From a virus, in the IMG/VR virus record IMGVR_UViG_3300048924_000634, positions 1 through 42,990 of that record: a DNA stretch of 42,990 nucleotides; one strand, 5' to 3'. Made by a program: the position numbers and the translations under genes. Of the stretch, positions 29,366-36,582 are shown piece after piece. How positions within the stretch are numbered: position 1 is the stretch's first letter; the number at the start of each line of letters is the position of its first letter. The notes beneath the pieces are model-generated. The model ran no database searches and was not told where the DNA came from. It was given only the letters and a program-made list of their open reading frames with translations.

Positions 29366-31677
29366 TGGGCGCGATCATCGACGCCACCGCCGGCACGGCC
29401 ACCGTGCTGGACCTGGGGCCCAATGTCCTCGATGCCTCGCGGGCGGCAACGCTGGCGACGGCGCAGGTTGCCGGCCTCGTCAACTCCGCCCAGGCCGCGC
29501 TGGGCGCCGCCTCGATCCTGCCCCCTGGGTCCTTCCTGACGGCCACGCCCACAGCGCTGCCCTTCGAGGTGATCGGCATTGCGGGCGGGGTGGGCACGGG
29601 CAGCGGCGGCACGCCGGGCGAATATGCTCTGATCCCCACGGGCGGCCCATCCGGCCACAAGGCCTATGTGACAATCGACGCCACGGGCAAGATCGCCAGC
29701 TATCGCAATGCCAACCCCGGCCTTTCCGCCGTCAACGCGGCGCCCACCTATTCGCTGGCCAATGTCCCCGGCCTGACCGGCGCCGCCGCGCCGACTGCCA
29801 CCATGGGCACGATCCCGGTGGGGCGCGTGTTCTATGCTCTGTCTCCCGATGGCTACCGCTTCCTCGCCTGGGGCAACAATGCCGGTGCGCTGGCGCCGGC
29901 GCCCTTCGGCGGCGCACAGGCCAACATGCTCTCGGGCGCTTATGACACCTCCGCCACCCGCTATGTCTATGGTCGGGCTGTGGCAGGGGCGATGGTCGGG
30001 GCGTCGCTCGGTCTGGGCTGGGCGGTCACCGTCGATGGCTATCTGTTCGCCAAACCGGCCATCCGCATCGGTGGCGCCTCGAACGGGCTGAGCTGGTCCC
30101 AGAGTGCCGACGGCTTCTGGAATATCCAGTTGGGCAGCGCGCAGGGGCAACTGCCGATCGGCACCGGCGGCGATATGATCGACAGCACCGCCCAGCGCTA
30201 TATGGGGGGCAGCGCCGTCCTGTGGGGCGTGGTTGATGGCAACAACAATGTCGGCGTGGCGCTGACGGCAGACGGCTATCTGCGCGCCAAGCTGCCGCTG
30301 CTGCTGGGCAATGCCAATGGGCTGAGCCTCACGCGCGGAAGCAACGGATTCTACACGCTGGGCTTCGGTACGGTGGCCGGGCAGATGCCGATCAGCTCGG
30401 GCGGCGATGCGATCGACAGCACCGCCCAGCGCTACTATCGCGGTCTGACCGTGACCTGGGGCGTGATCGACGCCACCAGCAGCGCGTCCATCGTCGGCTT
30501 TGGCGGCGGCGGCGTTGCTATCCCCAAGCTGCACAGCCCTGCGGGCCTGCCGCGCCCGCTCGATACCGCCGCCTGGTTCTTCGAAGGGGCGCTGGTCAGC
30601 GGCTTCTGGCAGATCTTCAAGACGGTCAAGGCCACGGGCAAGCGTTCGCAGATCACCACCACCGGCAACAACGCAAATTTCACGCTGGATGCTACCGGCG
30701 CGAACCTGATCTACAACAGCGACCGCAACGGCATCCAGACGCCGGTGCTGATGTATCAGCCGATCGCCGGCGGCGCCGAATATGCCGTCTTCCCCACCTC
30801 GATCATCGACGGCCATGGCGATAGCCTGATGGCCGGCGCCGATTCCGCTGACACCGGCGCCGGCAGCACCGGGCCCATGATCGTCCAGCTCGGGCGGCTG
30901 CTCAATCGCAAGGTCAACAATTACGGCATCGGTGGGCAGACCAGTCCGCAGATCGCGGCGCGGCAGGGCGGCAGCCCGTGTCTGTGCACCGTCACCGGCA
31001 ACCAGATCCCGGCGTCAGGCGCGGTGACCTTGACCGCCTATTCGACCGACATGCTCTACAACTCGGGCGTCTCGGGCAATCTGACCTATGCCGGCGCGCT
31101 GGCTGGGGTTCACGGCAAGCTGTCGGGCAACTCGACCAACGGGATGAACACGGCCACCTATACCTTCACCCGTGACAGCGCGGGCGCGGCGGTGGCGTGC
31201 CCGGCCAACACGCCTTTCATCCCGGATATCGGCGTTGCCTCGCGTGGCAACATCCAGATCCTTGAGGCCGGGCGCAACAACTCGGGCCAGCAGGCGCAGA
31301 TCCTCGCCGATTTCGCGGCGATGATCGGGTACGAAACCCCGCTCATCAAGAAGTTCATCATCCTGCCGGTGATGAACGCCGTGGGCGAGGGCATCGGCAC
31401 GAGCGCCTATGCCACGATCATGGCGATCAACGCCGCGCTGCAGGCGGCCTATCCCAACAGTTTCGTGGATACCCGCTCGCCGCCAACCGCCGATGAAATG
31501 GCAGCGCTGGGCTACACACCGACCGCGCAGGATCTGACCGACATCGCCAACGGCTGCATCCCCACCGGCATGCGCGGCGTGGTCAACGGGGTGCCCGACG
31601 CCCTCCACCTCAACAACATCGGCTACGCCCTGCAGGCTCTGCGCGTCGCCGCCTTCATCACCGCCATGGGCTGGTAA
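29365..31677 (+). CDS. Tail fibre with three internal repeats and a C-terminal SGNH hydrolase
   Basis: 770 aa. The N-terminus (~1-150) attaches to the tail. Three tandem ~78-codon modules begin near residues 194, 273 and 351; the best conserved phrase is 'DSTAQRY' followed by 'W-G-V-(V/I)-D'. From residue ~480 an SGNH/GDSL hydrolase follows: block I 'DGHGDSLMAG' (Ser487), block II Gly in 'YGIGGQTS', block III 'GRN' (N638), block V 'PDALH' (D745, H748). Such domains deacetylate O-antigen or capsular glycans, so the fibre probably modifies the receptor polysaccharide. All four catalytic blocks are present. Confidence 0.85.
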   Translation: MGAIIDATAGTATVLDLGPNVLDASRAATLATAQVAGLVNSAQAALGAASILPPGSFLTATPTALPFEVIGIAGGVGTGSGGTPGEYALIPTGGPSGHKAYVTIDATGKIASYRNANPGLSAVNAAPTYSLANVPGLTGAAAPTATMGTIPVGRVFYALSPDGYRFLAWGNNAGALAPAPFGGAQANMLSGAYDTSATRYVYGRAVAGAMVGASLGLGWAVTVDGYLFAKPAIRIGGASNGLSWSQSADGFWNIQLGSAQGQLPIGTGGDMIDSTAQRYMGGSAVLWGVVDGNNNVGVALTADGYLRAKLPLLLGNANGLSLTRGSNGFYTLGFGTVAGQMPISSGGDAIDSTAQRYYRGLTVTWGVIDATSSASIVGFGGGGVAIPKLHSPAGLPRPLDTAAWFFEGALVSGFWQIFKTVKATGKRSQITTTGNNANFTLDATGANLIYNSDRNGIQTPVLMYQPIAGGAEYAVFPTSIIDGHGDSLMAGADSADTGAGSTGPMIVQLGRLLNRKVNNYGIGGQTSPQIAARQGGSPCLCTVTGNQIPASGAVTLTAYSTDMLYNSGVSGNLTYAGALAGVHGKLSGNSTNGMNTATYTFTRDSAGAAVACPANTPFIPDIGVASRGNIQILEAGRNNSGQQAQILADFAAMIGYETPLIKKFIILPVMNAVGEGIGTSAYATIMAINAALQAAYPNSFVDTRSPPTADEMAALGYTPTAQDLTDIANGCIPTGMRGVVNGVPDALHLNNIGYALQALRVAAFITAMGW

Positions 31678-31689
31678 CAGGAGCATCAC

Positions 31690-32496
31690 ATGAGCGTTTC
31701 GATCCTCGAGAAGCTGGCGGCCACCTTCACGGACGCCAGCATGCCCAAACTTTATCGCGACCCCTCGATCAACCCGGGCACCAAATATTGCTTCGATTTC
31801 ACCAACCCCTTCTGCAATCCCAACGCAGACGGCGCGATTCCCACGGGCTCGACGTTCAACAACCTGGTGGACGGTGCCGCCTCGGCGACAGCAACGGTTG
31901 CGGCGGCAGGCACTCGCTTCACCAATGCAGCAGGCAAGGCCGGGCTGGTGTCTGGCAACACGGGTGGCGGCAACATCAACCTTGGACCGGCGGGCGTGTA
32001 TGACCGCGCGGTGCTCAACCACGAGTTCCTGTTCATCATCTGGATGAAGTTGGCCGGGAGCGGGTTCGCCACCAATTACCCAAACATCATGTTTCAGGGT
32101 GGGGGCGGCAATCGGAACAACGAGCAATTCTGGATGGACATGGGGCCCGATGGTCTGTCGCCTTATCTGACCATCGGCAACTCCAGCTCAAGCAATATGG
32201 CAGCCGGTGCTACGGCCACCGCCGGGGCGGTGTTCCAGTTTGCCGTGAACTGGGTTCCGGGCGTTTCGCTCACCTCCTTCAAGAATGGCGCGCAAGTTGC
32301 CAGCAACACGTCCTCCGTTTATTCGACGCTGCTGTCGGCGGCTGCCCAGTCGCTCCAGATTTCGGGCTCGACCAGCTCCACGCTGTACCGCGTCCAGGAG
32401 GAGGACATGGTCGTCAACAAGCAGATCTATCCCACGATGACTGCCGCGCAGATCGTCGCCGCAGACTATGCCACCTTCAACGGCAAATTCGTTTGA
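31690..32496 (+). CDS. Putative lectin-like (LamG/concanavalin-like) tail protein
   Basis: 268 aa. After a short N-terminal segment, 'FDFTNPFCNPNADGAIP', 'EFLFIIWMKLAGSGFATNYP', 'NIMFQGGGGNRNNEQFWMDM' and 'FAVNWVPGVSLTSFKNG' alternate in the way of a beta-sandwich glycan-binding domain (LamG/ConA-like). Ser/Thr/Asn-rich surface. It follows the fibre by 12 bp and probably binds a host polysaccharide. The fold is an inference from pattern. Confidence 0.55.
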   Translation: MSVSILEKLAATFTDASMPKLYRDPSINPGTKYCFDFTNPFCNPNADGAIPTGSTFNNLVDGAASATATVAAAGTRFTNAAGKAGLVSGNTGGGNINLGPAGVYDRAVLNHEFLFIIWMKLAGSGFATNYPNIMFQGGGGNRNNEQFWMDMGPDGLSPYLTIGNSSSSNMAAGATATAGAVFQFAVNWVPGVSLTSFKNGAQVASNTSSVYSTLLSAAAQSLQISGSTSSTLYRVQEEDMVVNKQIYPTMTAAQIVAADYATFNGKFV

Positions 32497-32518
32497 TCGC
32501 TCTGTAAAAGGAATTCCC

Positions 32519-32773
32519 ATGCAGATCTCGGTTTCCATTCAGGGCACGACGCAGGCGGACGCCGTGGCCAAGCTCACTGCCGCCTTGGCTGAGACGCTCG
32601 ATCCGGCCAATGCTGCCGCCGTCGCCGCCGATGTGCTCCATTTCGCTGACGATCCTCAGTCAGGTTTCCTCCTGGCCGTCGATATGTCCGTCGCCACGAT
32701 CGTCGGCGAGGACGGCAAGGTGGTCAGCGCTGGCACTGCTGCCAGCATCCAGATGGTGCCGATCGCCACCTGA
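32519..32773 (+). CDS. Small tail-region protein (84 aa)
   Basis: 84 aa. 'ISVSIQGTTQADAVAKLTAA' then 'LAETLDPANAAAVAADVLHF' and a beta C-terminus 'VATIVGEDGKVVSAGTAASI'. An AAAAGGAATT ribosome site precedes the ATG. It is the last gene before the terminator that ends the tail module. Function unknown. Confidence 0.6.
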   Translation: MQISVSIQGTTQADAVAKLTAALAETLDPANAAAVAADVLHFADDPQSGFLLAVDMSVATIVGEDGKVVSAGTAASIQMVPIAT

Positions 32774-32798
32774 TCCTCGCAACCGATCTGACAACAGC

Positions 32799-32820
32799 GC
32801 CGCCTCCGGGCGGCTTTTTT
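32799..32820 (+). terminator. Terminator between tail and lysis modules
   Basis: GCCGCC (32799-32804) pairs with GGCGGC (32809-32814), loop TCCG, then six T. The lysis genes must therefore be read through it or have their own promoter. Confidence 0.85.
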
Positions 32821-32835
32821 GTGCCCGGAGTTGAC

Positions 32836-33027
32836 GTGACCCAACCTCAACCACTGCTCAAGCACGCCGGCGACATCGGCGCGACGATCGCGAGCGCATT
32901 TGTCGCGGTCTCACACTGGGCCGAGCTGGCCACGCCGATCCTGTCCTTCGTCATCGCCCTGGCAACCTGTGTCTGGTGGGCCATCCGCTTTCGTGAATGG
33001 TACCGCACCGGGAAGCTGGGCGACTGA
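32836..33027 (+). CDS. Small single-helix membrane protein, candidate holin
   Basis: 63 aa from GTG 32836, with GGAG five bases upstream (GTG 32821 in the same frame has no site). One membrane helix ('LATPILSFVIALATCVWWAI') sits between a polar N-terminus and a short basic tail ('RFREWYRTGKLGD'). A small membrane protein right before a lysozyme is usually a holin or pinholin. The exact class is unclear. Confidence 0.6.
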   Translation: MTQPQPLLKHAGDIGATIASAFVAVSHWAELATPILSFVIALATCVWWAIRFREWYRTGKLGD

Positions 33028-33053
33028 TCCCCTGATCGCAAGGAGGCATGCCC

Positions 33054-33599
33054 ATGCCACCCAACACGCTCGGCGCCGCCGGCGCCGGGCTTATCCGGCA
33101 TTTCGAGGGCTGCGGCCGCCGTCTGCCGGATGGCCGGTATATCGCCTATCCTGATCCGGCCACCGGCGGTGCGCCCTGGACGATCGGGTGGGGCAGCACC
33201 GGGCCAGACATCAAGCAGGGCACGATCTGGACGCAGGAACAGTGCGATGCACGCCTGGCGGCCAACGAGAGCTATTTCTCGGCCCATGTCGCCGCCATGC
33301 TGGGCAAGGCGCCGACCACCGCCAACCAGTTCGATGCCCTGGTCGACTTTGCCTACAACGTCGGGCTCGATGAAAATCGCAACGGGATCGCCGAGGGGCT
33401 GGGGGACAGCACGCTCCTGAAGAAGCATCTCGCCGGCGACTATACCGGCGCCCGGGCCGAGTTCGCCAAGTGGAACAAGGCCGCTGGCGCGCCGCTGCTC
33501 GGCCTCACCCGGCGCCGCGCGGCCGAGGCGGCGCTCTACGCCACCACAGGCCCGGCCAACATCATCGCCATCATCCAGCAGATCGGAGGCAGCAAATGA
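33054..33599 (+). CDS. Phage lysozyme (endolysin), GH24 family
   Basis: 181 aa from ATG 33054, seven bases after AGGAGG (the ATG at 33048 is too close). The GH24 catalytic set is present: Glu18 in 'IRHFEGC', Asp34 in 'AYPDPATGG', Thr43 in 'PWTIGWGST'. 'FDALVDFAYNVGLD' and 'GLTRRRAAEAALY' are also conserved. It cuts the glycan of peptidoglycan. No signal peptide or SAR anchor is evident, so it needs a holin. Its stop overlaps the next start (ATGA). Confidence 0.93.
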   Translation: MPPNTLGAAGAGLIRHFEGCGRRLPDGRYIAYPDPATGGAPWTIGWGSTGPDIKQGTIWTQEQCDARLAANESYFSAHVAAMLGKAPTTANQFDALVDFAYNVGLDENRNGIAEGLGDSTLLKKHLAGDYTGARAEFAKWNKAAGAPLLGLTRRRAAEAALYATTGPANIIAIIQQIGGSK

Positions 33600-33808
33600 G
33601 CCCTGATACCCGCAATCGCCTGGTGAAGGTGCTCAAGCGCCTGTCCCAGCCCAGCAGTATGGCAGGCTTCGCCTCGCTGGCTGTCGTCGCCCATGTCTCC
33701 GCGCCGCAGTTCGCGGCGCTGACCGACACCGTCGCCATCGCCGCCGGCCTTTTGGCCGTCTGGTTCGACGACGGCTCCAACGCTTCCCCTCCCGTAGAAG
33801 GAAACTGA
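33596..33808 (+). CDS. Second small membrane protein, candidate holin/antiholin
   Basis: 70 aa. 'SMAGFASLAVVAHVSAPQFA', 'ALTDTVAIAAGLLAVWF' give one or two membrane helices. Coupled to the lysozyme. Two small membrane proteins around the endolysin suggest a holin plus antiholin, but which is which cannot be told. Confidence 0.6.
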   Translation: MSPDTRNRLVKVLKRLSQPSSMAGFASLAVVAHVSAPQFAALTDTVAIAAGLLAVWFDDGSNASPPVEGN

Positions 33809-33811
33809 CTC

Positions 33812-34180
33812 ATGGCACTCAAGATCTTCGGCCTTGCCATTCTGTCCAGCGCCGAGCTGGCCACCCTCAAGACCTTTGCCCTGACCGAAGGCGAAAAGGC
33901 CGTCGCCGCCCTCAAGCAGACCGACATCGGTAAGACCGTGGCGGCTGACATCGCCGCCGCCGCCAACGCGGACCTGACGGGCATGCAGAAGTTCGAGCAG
34001 GTGCTCACCAACACCCTGCCGCTGATCCAGGCGCTCTTCACCAAGCAGGGTCAGCAGGTCGAGATGGCCGACCTCGAGGACGTCGGCCGCAGCCTGGTCC
34101 AGACCGTCTACAACGACGTGAAGTCCACCACCGTCGGCACCTGGGCGGCGGGCATCCTGAAGCTGCTTGGCATCGGCTGA
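33812..34180 (+). CDS. Helical protein in the lysis module
   Basis: 122 aa, mainly helical: 'LTEGEKAVAALKQTDIGKTV', 'AADIAAAANADLTGMQKFEQ', 'VLTNTLPLIQALFTKQG'. An N-terminal hydrophobic stretch ('ALKIFGLAILSSAELATLK') is short of a signal peptide. A GAAGGAAA ribosome site is present. Proteins of this type are frequent beside lysis genes in alphaproteobacterial phages; role unknown. Confidence 0.65.
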   Translation: MALKIFGLAILSSAELATLKTFALTEGEKAVAALKQTDIGKTVAADIAAAANADLTGMQKFEQVLTNTLPLIQALFTKQGQQVEMADLEDVGRSLVQTVYNDVKSTTVGTWAAGILKLLGIG

Positions 34181-34182
34181 TC

Positions 34183-34479
34183 GTGTGGGCCCTTCTCGCG
34201 GGGCTCGCCGGAAAGGGGCTCGAGCTTCTGCTCGGGCTCCTGACCCGGACCAAGGACCCCACCGCCGTGCAGTTGGCCACCGACAAGGCCACTGCCGAAA
34301 CCAGGCTCGATCAGGAGCAAACTGCCAATGAGATTGTCGACCAGGCCGCTGCTGTTCGCACCAGCGCTGATGCTCGCGTCCTGCTCGAGTCTGAGCAGCC
34401 TGCGCCCCAAACCAGCACCGGCGGCGCCGGCGATCGCACCGCCCTCGACGCCGACCCCGAAGGCCACTGGCGCGATTAA
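34183..34479 (+). CDS. Inner-membrane spanin (Rz-like)
   Basis: 98 aa from GTG 34183. One N-terminal membrane anchor ('WALLAGLAGKGLELLLGLLT') is followed by a helical periplasmic segment ('VQLATDKATAETRLDQEQTA', 'NEIVDQAAAVRTSADARVL'). This is the i-spanin layout. The o-spanin gene is nested within its 3' part in another frame, as in lambda Rz/Rz1. The C-terminal residues ('TALDADPEGHW') are shared sequence with the nested gene. Confidence 0.7.
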   Translation: MWALLAGLAGKGLELLLGLLTRTKDPTAVQLATDKATAETRLDQEQTANEIVDQAAAVRTSADARVLLESEQPAPQTSTGGAGDRTALDADPEGHWRD

Positions 34480-34594
34480 GGTCGTGCCGTGCTCTGCTCT
34501 CACGCCGACGCCTCTTTCGCACGCCGATACCGAACTGACCAAGCAGCACGATATCGCGCAGAACGAGGTGATCGACAGGGCCTGCGGGGGCTGA
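34328..34594 (+). CDS. Outer-membrane lipoprotein spanin (Rz1-like)
   Basis: 88 aa. A lipoprotein signal 'MRLSTRPLLFAPALMLASCS' with lipobox L-A-S-C is followed by a Pro-rich linker ('LRPKPAPAAPAIAPPSTPTP'), as in Rz1 proteins. It starts inside the i-spanin gene in the +1 frame and ends 115 bp beyond it. Two Cys later in the mature part may dimerise it. Together the pair fuses inner and outer membranes at the end of lysis. Confidence 0.8.
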   Translation: MRLSTRPLLFAPALMLASCSSLSSLRPKPAPAAPAIAPPSTPTPKATGAIKVVPCSALTPTPLSHADTELTKQHDIAQNEVIDRACGG

Positions 34595-34598
34595 AAAA

Positions 34599-34620
34599 GT
34601 GGGGTATCGGTGGGGGTATC
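34599..34620 (+). repeat. Direct repeat A (tandem GGGGTAT motifs), left border of the cargo cassette
   Basis: Twenty-two bases made of GTGGGGTATC, GG and TGGGGGTATC. Two GGGGTAT motifs lie 11 bp apart. Repeat B at 36053-36074 matches at 20 of 22 positions. A hairpin AATGGC/GCCATT (34644-34649, 34658-34663) follows 24 bp downstream. Confidence 0.75.
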
Positions 34621-34666
34621 GACACTCCAGCCGACACCCTAAAAATGGCCGAAAACTGCCATTCCT

Positions 34667-34701
34667 GAAAAAATCGCGGCGGAGGGGTTATCCGCCGCGA
34701 T
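34667..34701 (-). terminator. Terminator of the leftward cargo genes
   Basis: ATCGCGGCGG (34673-34682) and CCGCCGCGAT (34692-34701) form a perfect 10-bp stem with a 9-nt loop. On the minus strand it is followed by six T, so it ends transcription of the genes at 34715-35984. Confidence 0.8.
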
Positions 34702-34714
34702 CGGGCCTGAAGCG

Positions 34715-34954
34715 CTAGTTCACCTGCTCGCCCGGATCCTTCGGACGGCCTTGAGCGGCTGCCAAGACACAGTGAGCCATCCCGGCCAGGTACTCGGCGC
34801 GCTTCGCATATTCCGGTCCGGCGTCCCGAGTTACCAGAGCCATGTTCCCAATCTTGTTGGCGAAGTCCATCGTGGAGCAGATCCCGTTCCTTTCAAACAG
34901 GCCGCCGAGCACAGCCATCACCGTACCAATGGCCATGAGAGCATCATCATCCAT
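34715..34954 (-). CDS. Small hypothetical cargo protein (79 aa)
   Basis: 79 aa. 'ALMAIGTVMAVLGGLFERNG' is a possible weak membrane helix, followed by 'STMDFANKIGNMALVTRDAG', 'PEYAKRAEYLAGMAHCVLAA'. The helical pattern resembles small phage proteins of unknown role. A GGAGATG ribosome site precedes its ATG. It lies downstream of the DUF2971 gene on the same strand, 112 bp away, within the repeat-bounded cassette. Confidence 0.6.
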   Translation of the reverse strand: MDDDALMAIGTVMAVLGGLFERNGICSTMDFANKIGNMALVTRDAGPEYAKRAEYLAGMAHCVLAAAQGRPKDPGEQVN

Positions 34955-35066
34955 GCGTCATCTCCTCTCCGTGAGATGACAGGATGCCTCATCTGGACCA
35001 TCTTACCTATACCAGGAAAGGGGGATGGCATGGGGATCTCTGTGAGCAGAAAGCGTTACGGCGCGC

Positions 35067-35984
35067 CTATCTGCCGCGATAGAACGACGCCGAGCGATGC
35101 AGGGAAACGTTTCGATAGCCGGCTTGGGTAAGCGGGTATACGGCATTCCCGACCCCGTTTCGGTTACATGGCCCATACCACACATCGCTGATCGCAACAT
35201 CATCGACCTTTTGAAACGGTATGTCGACATAGGCTGTGATCGAACTCCCGTCCGCACGGAACTTGACAGGCTCCCCGCGAACTTCTTGGCCTCCAGCTGT
35301 TCCGCCTTCATCCTGCAAAATGGCGCCGTCGTCGGACCATTTGACCGACAGTTCATGCAGGGCCCGAACCTCTTTCTCTTCTGCAAACGAGGGGTCTTTG
35401 TAGGCATGGAGGAAGCTCCCCAGAAGAGCCGCATCCTGTCCGACAGCATCTTTGAATGAGCCGCCTACCTCCTTAAAATGCAGGTATCTCACGGCTAGAT
35501 AATTCATCACCTCAGCAACCTGTTGTTTCGGGTCATAAAGAACCTCCAGCAACGTGATTGGCATTGCGTTTATCGATTTCGAGCTAAAGCCGATCGACCA
35601 TCCCTGTCCATCCTGACCATAGGCTCGCCACTGGCTTAGAACGTCTGGAGACGTCGAGAAGCAAGCAATTATGGGGTGGCTGTGGAATTGTTTGGGCGAA
35701 AGTCTTGCATCGAACTCGTCGAAAAAATCAACAGTCAGTCCTTCAAAGGCAGGTTGATCTGGGACCATTTTGAGCAGCTTGTCAGCTGCTTTCTCAAATA
35801 TCCCATAGCCATATCTCCCCTCGCTGCCATCGTTCATCATGTTGGCGTCACTAAACCTGATTTTACCTCCTTGGAGAATGGCAAGGAACGTTTCGCTGCT
35901 GCAGTAGTGAAAAAGCGTCCGATCCACATCGCGCTGTATGATGCGGTCATACAAATTTGCTTCTTTGAACGAACTCTCGGGCAT
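35067..35984 (-). CDS. DUF2971 protein
   Basis: 305 aa. The family marks are in order: 'LFHYCSSETFLAILQGGKIR', 'FSDANMMNDGSEG', 'ACFSTSPDVLSQWRAYGQDG' with 'QGWSIGF', and later 'DPSFAEEKEVRAL'. DUF2971 proteins are cytoplasmic, of unknown activity, and are often carried on prophages and in defence islands; the fold may be ADP-ribosyltransferase-like because of the 'H/Y...Y/F-S...E-x-E-x-R' order (inference). The GC content is below that of the phage backbone. It is transcribed against the lysis genes, as a lysogen-expressed cargo gene would be. Confidence 0.75.
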   Translation of the reverse strand: MPESSFKEANLYDRIIQRDVDRTLFHYCSSETFLAILQGGKIRFSDANMMNDGSEGRYGYGIFEKAADKLLKMVPDQPAFEGLTVDFFDEFDARLSPKQFHSHPIIACFSTSPDVLSQWRAYGQDGQGWSIGFSSKSINAMPITLLEVLYDPKQQVAEVMNYLAVRYLHFKEVGGSFKDAVGQDAALLGSFLHAYKDPSFAEEKEVRALHELSVKWSDDGAILQDEGGTAGGQEVRGEPVKFRADGSSITAYVDIPFQKVDDVAISDVWYGPCNRNGVGNAVYPLTQAGYRNVSLHRSASFYRGR

Positions 35985-36052
35985 GTTCTAAACCTCTCCA
36001 CCGCGCTGATCGGTGCAGTATGCCATCGTCTCTCATCCATTGCCTGCTGAAT

Positions 36053-36074
36053 GTGGGGTATAGGCGGGGGTATC
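36053..36074 (+). repeat. Direct repeat B, right border of the cargo cassette
   Basis: GTGGGGTATA, GG and CGGGGGTATC; same orientation as repeat A, differing at two positions. A perfect 9-bp hairpin GAAATGGCG/CGCCATTTC (36096-36104, 36111-36119) follows 21 bp downstream, then a stem GGCTGAGG/CCTCGGCC (36132-36150) before the next leftward gene, copying the order seen after repeat A. Confidence 0.75.
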
Positions 36075-36156
36075 ACGTTCTTGATTAAGTGGAATGAAAT
36101 GGCGCAAATTCGCCATTTCGTATTTGATCGAGGCTGAGGGATCCTCGGCCGCAATG

Positions 36157-36525
36157 CTATCTTTTCCGCCCTGCCAGCACCCATTTGACCACAGCGTAGG
36201 TCGTCGCGACCATCGTCCAAAACGCGGCTGCGATCGATGCCGCTATGCCAATTGCATATAAGGCCAACACAAGATCACTCGAACGTGCCCAGTCAGACAT
36301 GTACTGCGCGAGGCATGTTGGTGCGGCGGTTGGACACAATTTTTCAGCTAGGTTCCGCTGGTCCTGCGCGCCTTCCACGAGGTTCAGATAGGTCACCAGG
36401 CTGAAGCCGATCATCCAAAGTGTGGTCACGACGATACCGAGGCGGGCCCACATGCCTAGCCGATGGGTAGCTTTGCTGACCTCGTGAATGTTCCCGATCG
36501 GATTCATTTCGATATCCACCCCCAT
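36157..36525 (-). CDS. Small membrane protein with two helices (122 aa)
   Basis: 122 aa from ATG 36525 (ATG 36507 also possible, preceded by GGGGGTGG). Two membrane helices, 'LGIVVTTLWMIGFSLVTYLN' (~29-48) and 'LVLALYAIGIAASIAAAFWT' (~85-104), enclose a periplasmic loop with two Cys (LCPTAAPTCL) that could form a disulfide. The longer in-frame extension is shadow of the integrase and is rejected. It diverges from integrase 2, with a 57-bp gap holding the short inverted repeat TCCCG-TT-CGGGA (36541-36552). Function unknown. Confidence 0.65.
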   Translation of the reverse strand: MGVDIEMNPIGNIHEVSKATHRLGMWARLGIVVTTLWMIGFSLVTYLNLVEGAQDQRNLAEKLCPTAAPTCLAQYMSDWARSSDLVLALYAIGIAASIAAAFWTMVATTYAVVKWVLAGRKR

Positions 36526-36582
36526 GTTCAGACTGAGTTGTCCCGTTCGGGAACTTGGTCGCCCGTGCCAGAGGCCCATCAT

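Noticed and set aside
29239-30816. A 525-codon open frame on the minus strand opposite the tail fibre
   Set aside because: Antisense shadow; Gly/Arg/Asp repetitive composition comes from the fibre repeats.
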